Origin: Moorella sp. Hama-1 | Lineage (GTDB): Bacteria; Bacillota; DSM-521; Neomoorellales; Neomoorellaceae | Direction: 5' to 3' | Length of the DNA stretch: 64,000 nucleotides | NCBI RefSeq assembly: GCF_023734095.1 | Contig: NZ_AP024620.1 | Coordinates: 1,670,501-1,734,500, forward strand | Part shown: piece by piece, positions 51,067 through 59,681 of the stretch | Position numbering within the stretch: the first letter of the stretch is position 1 | Layout: every line of letters starts with the position of its first letter | The notes under the pieces: model-generated | The model's database searches: none | Seen by the model: the letters and a program-made list of their open reading frames with translations, nothing else | Told to the model about the DNA's origin: nothing | Position numbers and translations under genes: made by a program

Positions 51067-51897
51067 TTACTTCCTACCCGCCAGGGCCGCCCAAGGAGTA
51101 TGGGTTATAGAAGCATGGGCTTCAGGTAATGATAGCCTTGAAGCAGGCTCCCTCAGTTCTATATCCAAAAAACGTTCTATAACCGGCAATAAAGTTCTGT
51201 CGCCTTCCAGCAGGCGCAGGGCCACCCAGCGGGCTGGGAGCCGGCCCTTTAAAAGGGGCTGCAACTGCCCTGCCAGCCGCCCGACGGCGGCTTCAATATC
51301 GTCGTCATAAATAACAGGAGAGGGAGCCGGTCGAAGTGCCCCCGTAGCTACGGCAGCAATAACATCCTTTAACCGGGCCAGCCCCTCACCCTTTCTGGCA
51401 GCTGTAGGTACCACCGGGACCCCCAGTTCGTCTGCCAGGAGTGGTACGTCAATGACAATATTTTTGCGCCGGGCTTCGTCCATGAGATTCAAGCAGACTA
51501 CCACTGCCTCCGTTGTTTCTATTACCTGGAGAATCAGGTTGAGGTTGCGTTCCAGGCAGGTGGCATCGACGACCACCACGGTGACATCGGGCCGGCCAAA
51601 ACAGATAAAATCCCGGGCCACCTGTTCTTCAACGGAGTTGGCCTGTAAGGAATACGTACCGGGGAGGTCCACCAAGGTAAAGACCTGGCCTTGATGGGTA
51701 AATTGGCCCCGGGCTTGCAAAACCGTTTTCCCTGGCCAGTTGCCGGTATGTTGCCTTAAGCCAGTCAAGGCATTAAAAACCGTACTCTTACCGGCATTGG
51801 GATTCCCGGCCAGGGCTACCACGTATCCGGTGCCGCCGGCCGGGAGAAAGTCTTCCCGTAAAATAGAAAACCCTGTCGCTTGCTTGGTGAGCCCCAT
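51067..51897 (-). CDS. feoB: FeoB GTPase domain (separate gene)
   Basis: The 276-residue protein is the G domain and spacer of FeoB: G1 GNPNAGKST, switch I HTGNWPGKT, G3 DLPGTYSL, G4 NLMDEA and a spacer with ARWVALRLLEGD. It ends before any membrane helix. Normal FeoB carries both parts in one chain of about 650-750 residues. ATG 51897 has GGAGG nine bases upstream. feoA lies 17 bases before it. Confidence 0.9.
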   Translation of the reverse strand: MGLTKQATGFSILREDFLPAGGTGYVVALAGNPNAGKSTVFNALTGLRQHTGNWPGKTVLQARGQFTHQGQVFTLVDLPGTYSLQANSVEEQVARDFICFGRPDVTVVVVDATCLERNLNLILQVIETTEAVVVCLNLMDEARRKNIVIDVPLLADELGVPVVPTAARKGEGLARLKDVIAAVATGALRPAPSPVIYDDDIEAAVGRLAGQLQPLLKGRLPARWVALRLLEGDRTLLPVIERFLDIELREPASRLSLPEAHASITHTPWAALAGRK

Positions 51898-51914
51898 TCT
51901 AGCCACCCTCCTGT

Positions 51915-52151
51915 TTATAATAGCCGTACCAAGACCTGCTGTCCTTCTTCCCGCCGCAGGGCAATGGTTGCCCCGCGGATAAAAAAGGCTGTAGGATCAC
52001 CACTGGGACTGCGGCGTAAGGCCATCACCCTGGTACCCGGTACCAGCCCGAGGTCCAGGAGGCGGCGCCGGACCAGGCCCCTCGCCTGTAAAAAAATCAC
52101 TTCGCCGGAACTACCCGGTTTGAGGTTATCCAGGCTGGTAATTGCCGCCAT
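51915..52151 (-). CDS. feoA: FeoA
   Basis: A 78-residue SH3-like FeoA: ITSLDNLKPGSSGEVIFL, RRRLLDLGLVPGTRVMALRRSP and GATIALRREEG. ATG 52151 has GAGGGGGG upstream; an in-frame TTG at 52178 is less likely. It heads the split feoAB operon. Confidence 0.9.
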   Translation of the reverse strand: MAAITSLDNLKPGSSGEVIFLQARGLVRRRLLDLGLVPGTRVMALRRSPSGDPTAFFIRGATIALRREEGQQVLVRLL

Positions 52152-52376
52152 TGGCGCCCCCCTCTTCTTGCCTGGCAACTGCTACCCGGCTTCCCAGCCG
52201 GGCTACCCGGAATTGCCAGCAACCCACATTTTTGCTTACCTCACAATCCCTTGCCAGAAAGCAACTTTCTGCTATCAGGCTATGCCGGTTATCCGGCCGT
52301 TGTTACCCCTGCTGTGTCCTTTATGCCGGAAGAAAAACATTGGCTTATAAAAAAATGTGACAAGTACCGGGTAAAA

Positions 52377-52406
52377 TTAAAAGGCCCTGAGTTTTACTCA
52401 GAGCCT
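52377..52406 (-). terminator. Terminator upstream of feoA
   Basis: On the minus strand AGGCtCTGAGT pairs with ACTCAGgGCCT, followed by TTTAATTTT. Confidence 0.75.
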
Positions 52407-52469
52407 CGCTCATTCCCCGGGCCGGTTCCCGTTTTACTGTACTTGACCTGCGAGATTTCCTTTACTTTT

Positions 52470-52544
52470 TTAGCCTGATCGCCTGGCCGCCAGGGCCACC
52501 AGTTTAGCCCGGGTTTCATTGCTAATTTCAATGGTAGTGCGCAT
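52470..52544 (-). pseudogene. Ribbon-helix-helix antitoxin remnant
   Basis: A 24-codon frame reads RTTIEISNETRAKLVALAARRSG, the start of a ribbon-helix-helix antitoxin, then stops. The next frame continues KKVKEISQVK, suggesting a frameshift. GAGG precedes the ATG. TAAGTATT-n10-AATACTTA (52561-52586) just upstream looks like its operator. Confidence 0.55.
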
Positions 52545-52590
52545 ATTTAATTACCTCATATAAGTATTCTAGTATGCCAATACTTATATG

Positions 52591-52656
52591 TCAATAATAT
52601 CTTAAAATGACGCCGGTATCTCTGGCAAAAACCAGTTTTACGCCCGCTTTTTTCAT
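52591..52656 (-). pseudogene. Flavoprotein remnant
   Basis: A 21-codon frame reads KKAGVKLVFARDTGVI, matching GVKLIFTKDTGVIIGG in the remnant at 34643-35290. It is a scrap of the same gene family behind the riboswitch at 52661-52850. Confidence 0.4.
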
Positions 52657-52660
52657 ATTG

Positions 52661-52850
52661 TTAAACAACACCCCAACCGGATCGAGCGGGGTTTAACTAT
52701 AAAAAGCCAGAGCTCTCTCTTATAGCTAACCCCCTCCTTTTCAATACCTGGAAGGCATACCCGTTTCCCGGTATACCCCGTGGACCAGCGGTCCAGGCCA
52801 GCCTGCCATGGGTTGCTCCTTTAGGCCCGGATGGCTCGGAGGATGTAAAT
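52661..52850 (-). promoter_or_regulatory. Moco/Tuco-like riboswitch with terminator, orphaned
   Basis: The aptamer (52751-52844) repeats the 34262 copy: CCTCCGAGCC, GCCTAAAGGAG, CCATGGCAGG, a GGCCTGGACC stem, ACCGGGAAACGGGTATGCC. AAACCCC/GGGGTGTTGTTT at 52661-52696 is the likely platform. The downstream sequence holds only remnants before feoA. Confidence 0.62.
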
Positions 52851-52875
52851 ATATATCATATGTTCTTTATATATT

Positions 52876-52900
52876 ATTCGCTGTAAGAAAGCAAATTCCT
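52876..52900 (-). promoter_or_regulatory. Sigma-H-like promoter
   Basis: AGGAATTT, 11 bases, GCGAAT on the minus strand, just before the Moco-like riboswitch. Confidence 0.62.
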
Positions 52901-52983
52901 GCCGTTAGCCTTAATTTTATAGTACCGCCTAAAACTGATCTCCTCGTGCTGCTGTAGAAGATCGCCTTTGAACCTGTTCAAAT

Positions 52984-53014
52984 AACCCCTGGCTCATATT
53001 CTACCAGGGGTTTC
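52984..53014. terminator. Hairpin ACCCCTGG/CCAGGGGT
   Basis: An 8-bp stem with short T-runs on both strands, between two opposite transcription units. Confidence 0.5.
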
Positions 53015-53066
53015 ATCGTGTTTTACCGGCACACGTTTGAGCACGGCCGACCTCATAATTTTAAGA

Positions 53067-53095
53067 TTGACGCCGTCTCTTAAATGATCTAAAAT
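53067..53095 (+). promoter_or_regulatory. Promoter of tetR-mqn operon
   Basis: TTGACG, 17 bases, TAAAAT. It lies 55 bases before the TetR start. Confidence 0.6.
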
Positions 53096-53149
53096 GGCAA
53101 TCGAAGAATTGAATTGCAGATCATTGCTTGAAAATTGGGGGAAGGTTTT

Positions 53150-53782
53150 TTGGTTTACCGGCGGACGAAAAAGGTAGATCAAAAGCTGGAGGCACGCCTG
53201 CAGGCCATTATGCAGGCGGCGAGGGAGGAATTTGCCCGCAACGGTTTTTATGGTACTTCGGTTAAAGATATCGCTCGCCGGGCGGGGGTGGGCATCGGCA
53301 CGATTTACTTATATCTGCGTAATAAAGAAGCCCTCTTTACCGCCCTGGTCAACGAAGCCTATGGGATGGTCCTGGAACGTATTGCCCAGGCCCGCAAAAA
53401 CGCCGCCGGTGGACGCCAAAAACTCCAGGTCTCGATGGAGGCAGCCCTGGCGGTCTTGCAGGAGAACCGTGACCTGGCCCGGGTAATGCTGGTCCAATCG
53501 CCGGCGGGCCACCCGGAGGTGGCAGAACACGTCTACGACCTGTTACGACGTCTAACCAAGCTTGTAGAGGAAGACGTGCTGGAGGGCATTCAGAGGAAGG
53601 AGCTACCGCCCCAGGATGCCCAGGTCGCCGCTTTAGCCTTTGTAGGGACCTTTTACCAGGTTGTCATTAGCTGGCTGCAAGAGGGCATTCCTTCTGATCT
53701 GACGGCGGCGGGGAAAGAGCTGGTAGCCTATAACTTGCGCGGTCTGGGCTATCACCTGGAAGGAGACATTGGGAATGGTTGA
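53150..53782 (+). CDS. TetR-family regulator of menaquinone operon
   Basis: The 210-residue protein has a TetR HTH (EEFARNGFYGTSVKDIARRAGVGIGTIYLYLRNKEALF) and a helical ligand domain. TTG 53150 has GGGGGAAGG upstream; an earlier in-frame TTG at 53135 lacks a site. It overlaps the next gene by 8 bases, so it is co-translated with menaquinone genes and may sense a quinone or fatty-acid signal. Confidence 0.85.
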   Translation: MVYRRTKKVDQKLEARLQAIMQAAREEFARNGFYGTSVKDIARRAGVGIGTIYLYLRNKEALFTALVNEAYGMVLERIAQARKNAAGGRQKLQVSMEAALAVLQENRDLARVMLVQSPAGHPEVAEHVYDLLRRLTKLVEEDVLEGIQRKELPPQDAQVAALAFVGTFYQVVISWLQEGIPSDLTAAGKELVAYNLRGLGYHLEGDIGNG

Positions 53783-54620
53783 AGAAAAGATACAGGCGGA
53801 TATTGGCTTTATCGGTGGCTCGGGCACCTTTAGCTTGAATTTTCCCGAAGCATTAAAGGATTCTGGAACAGAGATTCTGGCCCGGGATGTGGTTTTGGCT
53901 ACTCCCTGGGGCCCCAGTGCACCTTTAACCCTTTTTCGCACCGGAAACCCGCCGCGCCGGGTGCTGGCGGCCAAGATGCACGGACGAATTCCCGGAGTCT
54001 CCTGGGGCGAGAGTTCGCAGCGCCTGTTCCACGCCTTTATGCAGGCTAAAGTCCGGAAGATCATTGCTGAGGGCGGTGTGGGAAGCGTAAATCACCTCCT
54101 GGATCTCCGGGACATTCTCGTGGTAACCGATTACATTGATTTTTCCCTGCGCCGGGATGTGGGGCTGCAGGAGGGCTACCTGTCGATAATGCGCCAGCCT
54201 ATCTGCCCTTCCCTGCACTGGACTTTGGTAGAAACGGCGCGAGAAACCCCTCTGGGGCGGGTCTTTGACCGCGGCGTTTACCTGGTGACAGATGGGCGCC
54301 ACTTTGAAAGCGTAGCCGAAGTAAACATGTTTCGCCAGTGGGGGGCGGATGTCGTAGGCCAGACCCTCTGCCCCGAGGTTTACCTGGCGAGGGAAATGGG
54401 GGCCTGTTACGCCGGCATCTACCTGGTAGTAAATTACGGGGAAGGTGTGGTGAAACCCTGGGAACACCGGGAGTTAAAAGAGATCTTTTTTGAGGATGCC
54501 CCGGCCTTCGGCCGCATTATCCTGAAGGCCCTGGGACGAGTGAGTTTTAATGAGGATTGTGGTTGCGCTACGCTGCGTAAACCAACCCTTTTGCGCCCGG
54601 AGAATATCGGTAAGTCTTAA
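53775..54620 (+). CDS. MTA phosphorylase-like protein, probable futalosine-pathway nucleosidase
   Basis: A 281-residue member of the methylthioadenosine/purine nucleoside phosphorylase family: IGFIGGSGTF, the phosphate-loop-like segments, GVGSVNHLLDLRDILVVTDYIDFS, and DVVGQTLCPEVYLAREMGACYAGI in place of the usual DVVGMTxxPE. It is followed directly by mqnE, mqnA and mqnC, so it may remove adenine from aminodeoxyfutalosine in place of MqnB. ATG 53775 follows GAAGGAG. Confidence 0.75.
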   Translation: MVEEKIQADIGFIGGSGTFSLNFPEALKDSGTEILARDVVLATPWGPSAPLTLFRTGNPPRRVLAAKMHGRIPGVSWGESSQRLFHAFMQAKVRKIIAEGGVGSVNHLLDLRDILVVTDYIDFSLRRDVGLQEGYLSIMRQPICPSLHWTLVETARETPLGRVFDRGVYLVTDGRHFESVAEVNMFRQWGADVVGQTLCPEVYLAREMGACYAGIYLVVNYGEGVVKPWEHRELKEIFFEDAPAFGRIILKALGRVSFNEDCGCATLRKPTLLRPENIGKS

Positions 54621-54652
54621 TTATAAGCCACCAGAAGGGAGTTTAACAGGTC

Positions 54653-55771
54653 TTGTCTGCCATTGAAAAAAATACCAGGACGGAACTCTCCCGGGGAGAA
54701 TTGGCGGCCGTAGCTGCCAGGGTGTATGCCGGGGAAAGGCTGAGCCGGGAAGACGGTATTCGTCTGTTTGAGAGCCAGGACCTCCTGGGCATCGGCTTCC
54801 TCGCTGACCTGGCTCGACGGCGGGCGTGGGGGGATGACGTGTACTTTATTAATAATGCCCACATTAATCATACTAATGTTTGCCAAAATCTCTGTGATTT
54901 ATGTGCTTTTGGTAAACAGGCAGGTAGTCCGGAGGCTTACACCCTTACCCTGGATGAAGTCGAGGCAAAGGCCCGGGCGGCGGCTGCCGCAGGAGTCACC
55001 GAGATGCACATTGTCGGAGGTTTAAATCCGGAACTGCCGTATGATTACTACCTGGACCTGCTCCGTACAGTGCGCGAGGCAGCACCCCAAGCCTGTATCC
55101 AGGCCTTTGACGCCGTAGAAATTGACTTTATAGCGACCCAGGCCGGCCGGCCTGTAGCCGACGTCCTCCAGGAGCTCCGGCAGGCGGGCCTGGATTCCCT
55201 TCCCGGCGGCGGGGCCGAGATCTTTGCCCCGGAGGTGCGCCGGCGCCTTTGTGCCAAAAAGATTGACGGCCAGAGGTGGCTCCTGGTCCACGAGACGGCC
55301 CACCGGCTGGGTATACCCACCAACGCTACCATGCTCTACGGCCACCTGGAGACGGCGGCCGACCGGGTGGACCACCTCCTGGCCCTCCGGGAACTCCAGG
55401 ACCGGACGGGGGGCTTCCTGGCCTTTATCCCCCTGGCCTTTCACCCGGCCAACACGGCCTTTAGCAACCTGCCGGGAACCACCGGGGTGGAAGACCTGAA
55501 GATGCTGGCCATCAGCCGCCTGCTCCTGGACAACTTCCGTCATATCAAGGCCTTCTGGATCATGTTGGGACCGAAATTAGCCCAGGTGGCCCTGCATTTC
55601 GGGGTCAACGACCTGGATGGTACTGTACGGGAAGAGCATATTTTTCATGACGCGGGGGCCGCTACGCCCCAGTACCAGCCTGCCGCAAGCTTTTTGCGCA
55701 GCATCCGGGCCGCCGGCCGGATACCGGTGGAACGGGACACTTTATACCGGGAGGTCCGCCGTTATGCCTGA
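54653..55771 (+). CDS. mqnE: Aminofutalosine synthase MqnE
   Basis: A 372-residue radical SAM enzyme with NHTNVCQNLCDLCAF (the cluster CxxxCxxC), MHIVGGLNPELPY, DSLPGGGAEIF and the MqnE-type HIKAFWIMLGPKLAQVALHFGVNDLDGTV. It joins the chorismate-derived enolpyruvyl benzoate to SAM, the first committed radical step. TTG 54653 follows AAGGGAG. Confidence 0.92.
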   Translation: MSAIEKNTRTELSRGELAAVAARVYAGERLSREDGIRLFESQDLLGIGFLADLARRRAWGDDVYFINNAHINHTNVCQNLCDLCAFGKQAGSPEAYTLTLDEVEAKARAAAAAGVTEMHIVGGLNPELPYDYYLDLLRTVREAAPQACIQAFDAVEIDFIATQAGRPVADVLQELRQAGLDSLPGGGAEIFAPEVRRRLCAKKIDGQRWLLVHETAHRLGIPTNATMLYGHLETAADRVDHLLALRELQDRTGGFLAFIPLAFHPANTAFSNLPGTTGVEDLKMLAISRLLLDNFRHIKAFWIMLGPKLAQVALHFGVNDLDGTVREEHIFHDAGAATPQYQPAASFLRSIRAAGRIPVERDTLYREVRRYA

Positions 55772-56639
55772 AATGGGTATGGAATGGCCGCGGCTGGGCC
55801 GGGTGAGTTACCTGAACTGCCTCCCTCTTTTTTACGCCCTGGAGACAGGACAGGTAAAAGTACCGGCCAAAATAGTCGCCGACCACCCTGCCGTTTTAAA
55901 TAAAGCCTTTCGTCAAGGGGAACTGGAGGTTACGGCTGTCTCTTCCCTGGCTTACGGGCAGTTTGCGGAAGAAGCCCTGGTTCTGCCGGGATTATCTATC
56001 GCCTGCCACGGCAGGGTTGGCAGCGTGGTCCTGGTGAGCCGGGTACCGGTGGCGGAACTCGGGGGCCGGCCCCTTTCCCTTACACCATATTCGGCCACCA
56101 GTGTGGTTTTGTTGCGTATCCTCCTGCAACGGCTTTATCGCGTTGCGCCAGACCTTTTTATTCGCCCGGCCGGCAGCCCCCTGGATTGGGGCCAGCCGGA
56201 AGCCTTGCTTGCTATTGGGGATGAAGCCCTGCAGGTTGTCCGGGCAGGTCGCTACCCCTTTGTTTATGACCTGGGGGAAGAGTGGCGCCAATTAACCGGC
56301 AAGCCCATGGTCTTTGCCCTCTGGGTCGCCAGGAGGGACTTTGCCAGTATGTACCCGGAGGAACTGGCCGGTATCTGGCAGGCTTTACAGGCAGCCCGGG
56401 CCTGGGGAAAAAGGCACCCGGGGACCCTGGCGGCAGTAGGAGCCCAAAGGCTGGGGGTGGAGCCGGAATTCATCGAGGATTATTTTGCCGTATTAAACTA
56501 TGACCTGGATTGGCCCCACCTGGAGGGGCTTTTAACCTTCTACCGCCTGGCCCATGCTGAGGGCTTACTACTACATCCGGTAGCTCTGGAAATCTGGGGA
56601 GGAGAAGATGAAGGAAACTATCGCCTGCAAAGTGCTTGA
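55764..56639 (+). CDS. mqnA: Chorismate dehydratase MqnA
   Basis: The 291-residue protein has RLGRVSYLNCLPLFYALE near the start and SLTPYSATSVVLLRILL and DLGEEW in the core, typical of MqnA. It dehydrates chorismate to 3-enolpyruvylbenzoate. ATG 55764 overlaps the mqnE stop by 8 bases and has GGGAGG nine bases upstream. Confidence 0.92.
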   Translation: MPEMGMEWPRLGRVSYLNCLPLFYALETGQVKVPAKIVADHPAVLNKAFRQGELEVTAVSSLAYGQFAEEALVLPGLSIACHGRVGSVVLVSRVPVAELGGRPLSLTPYSATSVVLLRILLQRLYRVAPDLFIRPAGSPLDWGQPEALLAIGDEALQVVRAGRYPFVYDLGEEWRQLTGKPMVFALWVARRDFASMYPEELAGIWQALQAARAWGKRHPGTLAAVGAQRLGVEPEFIEDYFAVLNYDLDWPHLEGLLTFYRLAHAEGLLLHPVALEIWGGEDEGNYRLQSA

Positions 56640-57678
56640 CGGTGAGCGTTTGAGTTTTCATGAAGCGGAGCGCCTTTATCAAGAGGCCGACTTGCTGGAA
56701 CTGGGTTACCTGGCCAACCAGGTCCGCCAGAAGCTGCACCCCGAAGGGACGGTCACCTTTGTCGTAGACCGGAATATCAACTATACCAATATCTGCGTCA
56801 ACGCCTGCCGTTTCTGCGCCTTCTATCGCCCGCCTGGCCACCCGGAAGGTTACGTCCTCAGCCGAGAGGAGATCGGACGTAAAATAGAGGCGACCCTGGC
56901 TGCCGGTGGGACCCAGATCCTGATGCAGGGGGGCCTGCATCCCGAACTTGGCCTGGCCTGGTTTGAGGACCTCTTTTCCTGGATTAAATCCCGCTATCCG
57001 GTCACCCTTCATTCCCTATCCCCCGTAGAAATCGACGACCTGGCCCGAAAGGAACGGCTACCGGTGGCCGAGGTTTTGCAGCGGCTGCAGAAAGCGGGTC
57101 TCGATTCCTTGCCCGGCGGAGGGGCGGAGATCCTGGTCGACAGGGTTCGTAACCGGGTTAGCCCTAAAAAGACCTCCACGGCCCGCTGGCTGGAGGTGAT
57201 GCGCGCCGCCCATGCCCTGGGAATGAAATCAACGGCCACCATGGTTTTCGGGTTGGGAGAAACTATCGGTGAAAGAATTGCCCACCTGGAGGCTATCCGG
57301 CAGCTGCAGGATGAAACCGGTGGCTTCACGGCCTTTATTCCCTGGAGTTTCCAACCCGGCAATACCGACCTGGGTGGTGAGGAGGCAGGCGCCTGCGAAT
57401 ACCTGCGGATACTCGCCCTTTCCCGGATTTACCTGGATAACTTCCCCAATATCCAGGTCTCCTGGGTAACCCAGGGAACCAAGATAGCCCAGACGGCCCT
57501 TTTCTTTGGCGCCAACGATTTCGGTTCCACTATGCTGGAGGAAAACGTAGTCCGGGCGGCAGGGGCTTCCTTCCACGCCGATCAGGAGGAGCTCCTCCGC
57601 TGCATCCGGGCGGCCGGTTTCCGGCCCGCCCAACGCGATAATGAGTATCATATTTGGCGCTCCTTCCAGGCAGGGTAG
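56608..57678 (+). CDS. mqnC: Cyclic dehypoxanthinyl futalosine synthase MqnC
   Basis: The 356-residue radical SAM enzyme has NYTNICVNACRFCAFYR, QILMQGGLHPELGL, DSLPGGGAEILVDRVRN and TATMVFGLGETIGERI. It cyclises dehypoxanthine futalosine. It starts inside the end of mqnA (32-base overlap) with GGGAGGAG upstream. mqnD and the later genes are not in the window. Confidence 0.93.
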   Translation: MKETIACKVLDGERLSFHEAERLYQEADLLELGYLANQVRQKLHPEGTVTFVVDRNINYTNICVNACRFCAFYRPPGHPEGYVLSREEIGRKIEATLAAGGTQILMQGGLHPELGLAWFEDLFSWIKSRYPVTLHSLSPVEIDDLARKERLPVAEVLQRLQKAGLDSLPGGGAEILVDRVRNRVSPKKTSTARWLEVMRAAHALGMKSTATMVFGLGETIGERIAHLEAIRQLQDETGGFTAFIPWSFQPGNTDLGGEEAGACEYLRILALSRIYLDNFPNIQVSWVTQGTKIAQTALFFGANDFGSTMLEENVVRAAGASFHADQEELLRCIRAAGFRPAQRDNEYHIWRSFQAG

Positions 57679-57756
57679 TAATCAGCGCCAGCCCAGGCGC
57701 TTATGGCACCGCCAAGGCCAGCGTTAATGTGGGCGTAACCAGCAGCAGGCGCGTAA

Positions 57757-58175
57757 TTATTTCTTAATTAAGGGACCCCGTTCTACAAGGCAAGGGCTGG
57801 CCTGATAGCGGCTAATGCCAAGATCTTTACGGATAATTTTACCATTTGGCTGTTCAATGGTAACCCAGGAACGAACGGTAATACCATCATGTCCGGGAAA
57901 AATTACCTTTTCTGTCCCGGGGGGTAAGGAAAGATTGTATTTATATTCCGTCCAGGTTTTAGTTTGCTCTAGAATTTCATGGTGCCAGGTTACCCTGGGT
58001 GGCTTTTCCCGGCCGTAAAAGGCAATGTAGAGGGTATCGCCATAAGTATCAGCCCAGATGACCACGGGGCTGGTAGTATTGTTACGAAAACTAAAATCAT
58101 ATATGCCATAGGCAACCGTAGCATCCTGACCTGAAGGTACGTAGGGCACTGTTAATGAGTGGGGGTAACGCTATT
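57757..58175 (-). pseudogene. VanW-family protein, C-terminal remnant
   Basis: About 135 residues remain: RYPHSLTVPYVPSGQDATVAYGIYDFSFRNNTTSPVVIWA, the VanW domain end, then a G5-like beta region. A TAG lies directly before RYPHSL and the N-terminal part is missing. Confidence 0.8.
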
Positions 58176-58304
58176 TGGCCATTACTCCCTAACTGTAATT
58201 TCTGATTACCAGGCGTCAGGCCTGATTTCCATAAAACTCTATGGGCAAATTTAGTAAAAAAGGTTATAATAGATGAAGTGTTTTAGAAGGAAAGGAGGAT
58301 ATTT

Positions 58305-58670
58305 TTGTTACCCCGGGAAGCATCCCGCGTACCAGAACCGGTGCGTAAAGCTGATGTCACCATAAAATTGTCTGAATTTGAAATCCCGCCCATGCAGGAC
58401 ATCTTGCTCGTCGGTAAAAGAGCACCTATCGGTCCCGAAGCCGTTAGACGCATGGTTGATGCGGTCTCGCCGGAACAATACGAGATAGTCCGCCTCAACC
58501 ATGAAATTTTTGAAGCTGTGGTAGTAAAAATATCTCTTTTAAGGCTCCTGCCCAAAGAGAAGCTTTTGCCAATCGTAATTGAAGAAGGCAACCGCATTGC
58601 CAACGACAACATGGTGGTAAAGGCCCAGATCAATATTACCATCCAAATTAGCAGGACGGTGGATTTGTAG
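58305..58670 (+). CDS. Small unrecognised protein preceding CBS-GGDEF
   Basis: I do not recognise this 121-residue protein. It is soluble and mostly helical in its second half (EEGNRIANDNMVVKAQINITIQIS). The TTG start follows AAAGGAGG, and its stop overlaps the next gene's GTG by one base, so the two are translationally coupled. A partner or regulator of the CBS-GGDEF protein is the natural guess. Confidence 0.65.
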   Translation: MLPREASRVPEPVRKADVTIKLSEFEIPPMQDILLVGKRAPIGPEAVRRMVDAVSPEQYEIVRLNHEIFEAVVVKISLLRLLPKEKLLPIVIEEGNRIANDNMVVKAQINITIQISRTVDL

Positions 58671-59542
58671 TGCCCACAGTAGAAGGCCTTATCAGCCAGC
58701 AGCTATATACCATTGACCCCCTAGCCAGTGTCGGCCGGGCGGCAACTATTATGGAACGTCATGGCATAGGTAGTCTACCGGTAGTAGAAGAGGGGAAACT
58801 GGTAGGCATTATCACTTCCAGGGATATAAGAAGGTCCCACCCCAACCGCCTGGTCGCCGATGCCATGACCCGCAAAGTGATCACTATACCGCCAACAGTG
58901 TCCCTTACAGAAGCGCAAAAATTAATGGTAAAGTATAAAATTGAACGGCTGGTAGTTACTAAAGGAAAAGATATTATCGGCATGGTTACATATACCCAAA
59001 TCATGTCGGAATTGGGTAAATATACCGATAGCCTTACCGGGTTAATTAAAGCCGAAATCTTTTACGAAAAGGCCCTGGCCCTATTAAAAGAAGGCCGGGA
59101 GATTGCGATAATCTTCCTTGATTTGGATAACTTTGGCTTTATAAATAAAGAATACGGCCATATTTTCGGCGACAATGTCCTGCGCCAGACTGCTTTAACC
59201 TTAAATAGCTTAATCGACAGTAATGAGGATACTTTATGCCGTTATGCCGGGGACGAATTCGCTATCGTTACCACTAAATCTCTGGCCGAAGCTGAAAAAC
59301 TGGCCCGGCAAATAGTTCTGAACCTTGCCAATGAACATTGGCCCGGTAAAATAAATGTCGCTATTTCTGCTGGTGTAGCCGGGGGCCGCCGCTCTCAAAT
59401 ACGCCATCCCGAGGAAGACAGCAGTTATATTGTCAAGAACCTGCTCAATATGGCCAGCCTGGCTTCCACCAAAGCCAAAAAACTGAAAAAAAAGGTGGTT
59501 GTTGTTGAGGCCATTGAGTTTAAAGAAACTGCAAGTATATAA
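58670..59542 (+). CDS. CBS pair-GGDEF protein
   Basis: The 290-residue protein has two CBS domains (IDPLASVGRAATIMERHGIGSLPVV, AMTRKVITIPPTVSLTEAQKLM) and a GGDEF domain with IIFLDLDNFGFINKEYGHIFGDNVL. The active motif is CRYAGDEFAIV, with the first Gly replaced by Ala, so activity is uncertain. The CBS pair probably binds adenine nucleotides. Confidence 0.85.
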   Translation: MPTVEGLISQQLYTIDPLASVGRAATIMERHGIGSLPVVEEGKLVGIITSRDIRRSHPNRLVADAMTRKVITIPPTVSLTEAQKLMVKYKIERLVVTKGKDIIGMVTYTQIMSELGKYTDSLTGLIKAEIFYEKALALLKEGREIAIIFLDLDNFGFINKEYGHIFGDNVLRQTALTLNSLIDSNEDTLCRYAGDEFAIVTTKSLAEAEKLARQIVLNLANEHWPGKINVAISAGVAGGRRSQIRHPEEDSSYIVKNLLNMASLASTKAKKLKKKVVVVEAIEFKETASI

Positions 59543-59681
59543 TTGCGTGCCACCTTTAACGGCAAAAACCGGGTCACCATAAGAGAGGGGCGGCAAGTCC
59601 CTTTCATTTACACAAAGTGATTTGCACTCCCCTCAACCACGGCGACTGCATAAAAGCCCCCTGCTGCAGGCGTTGCTCGCT

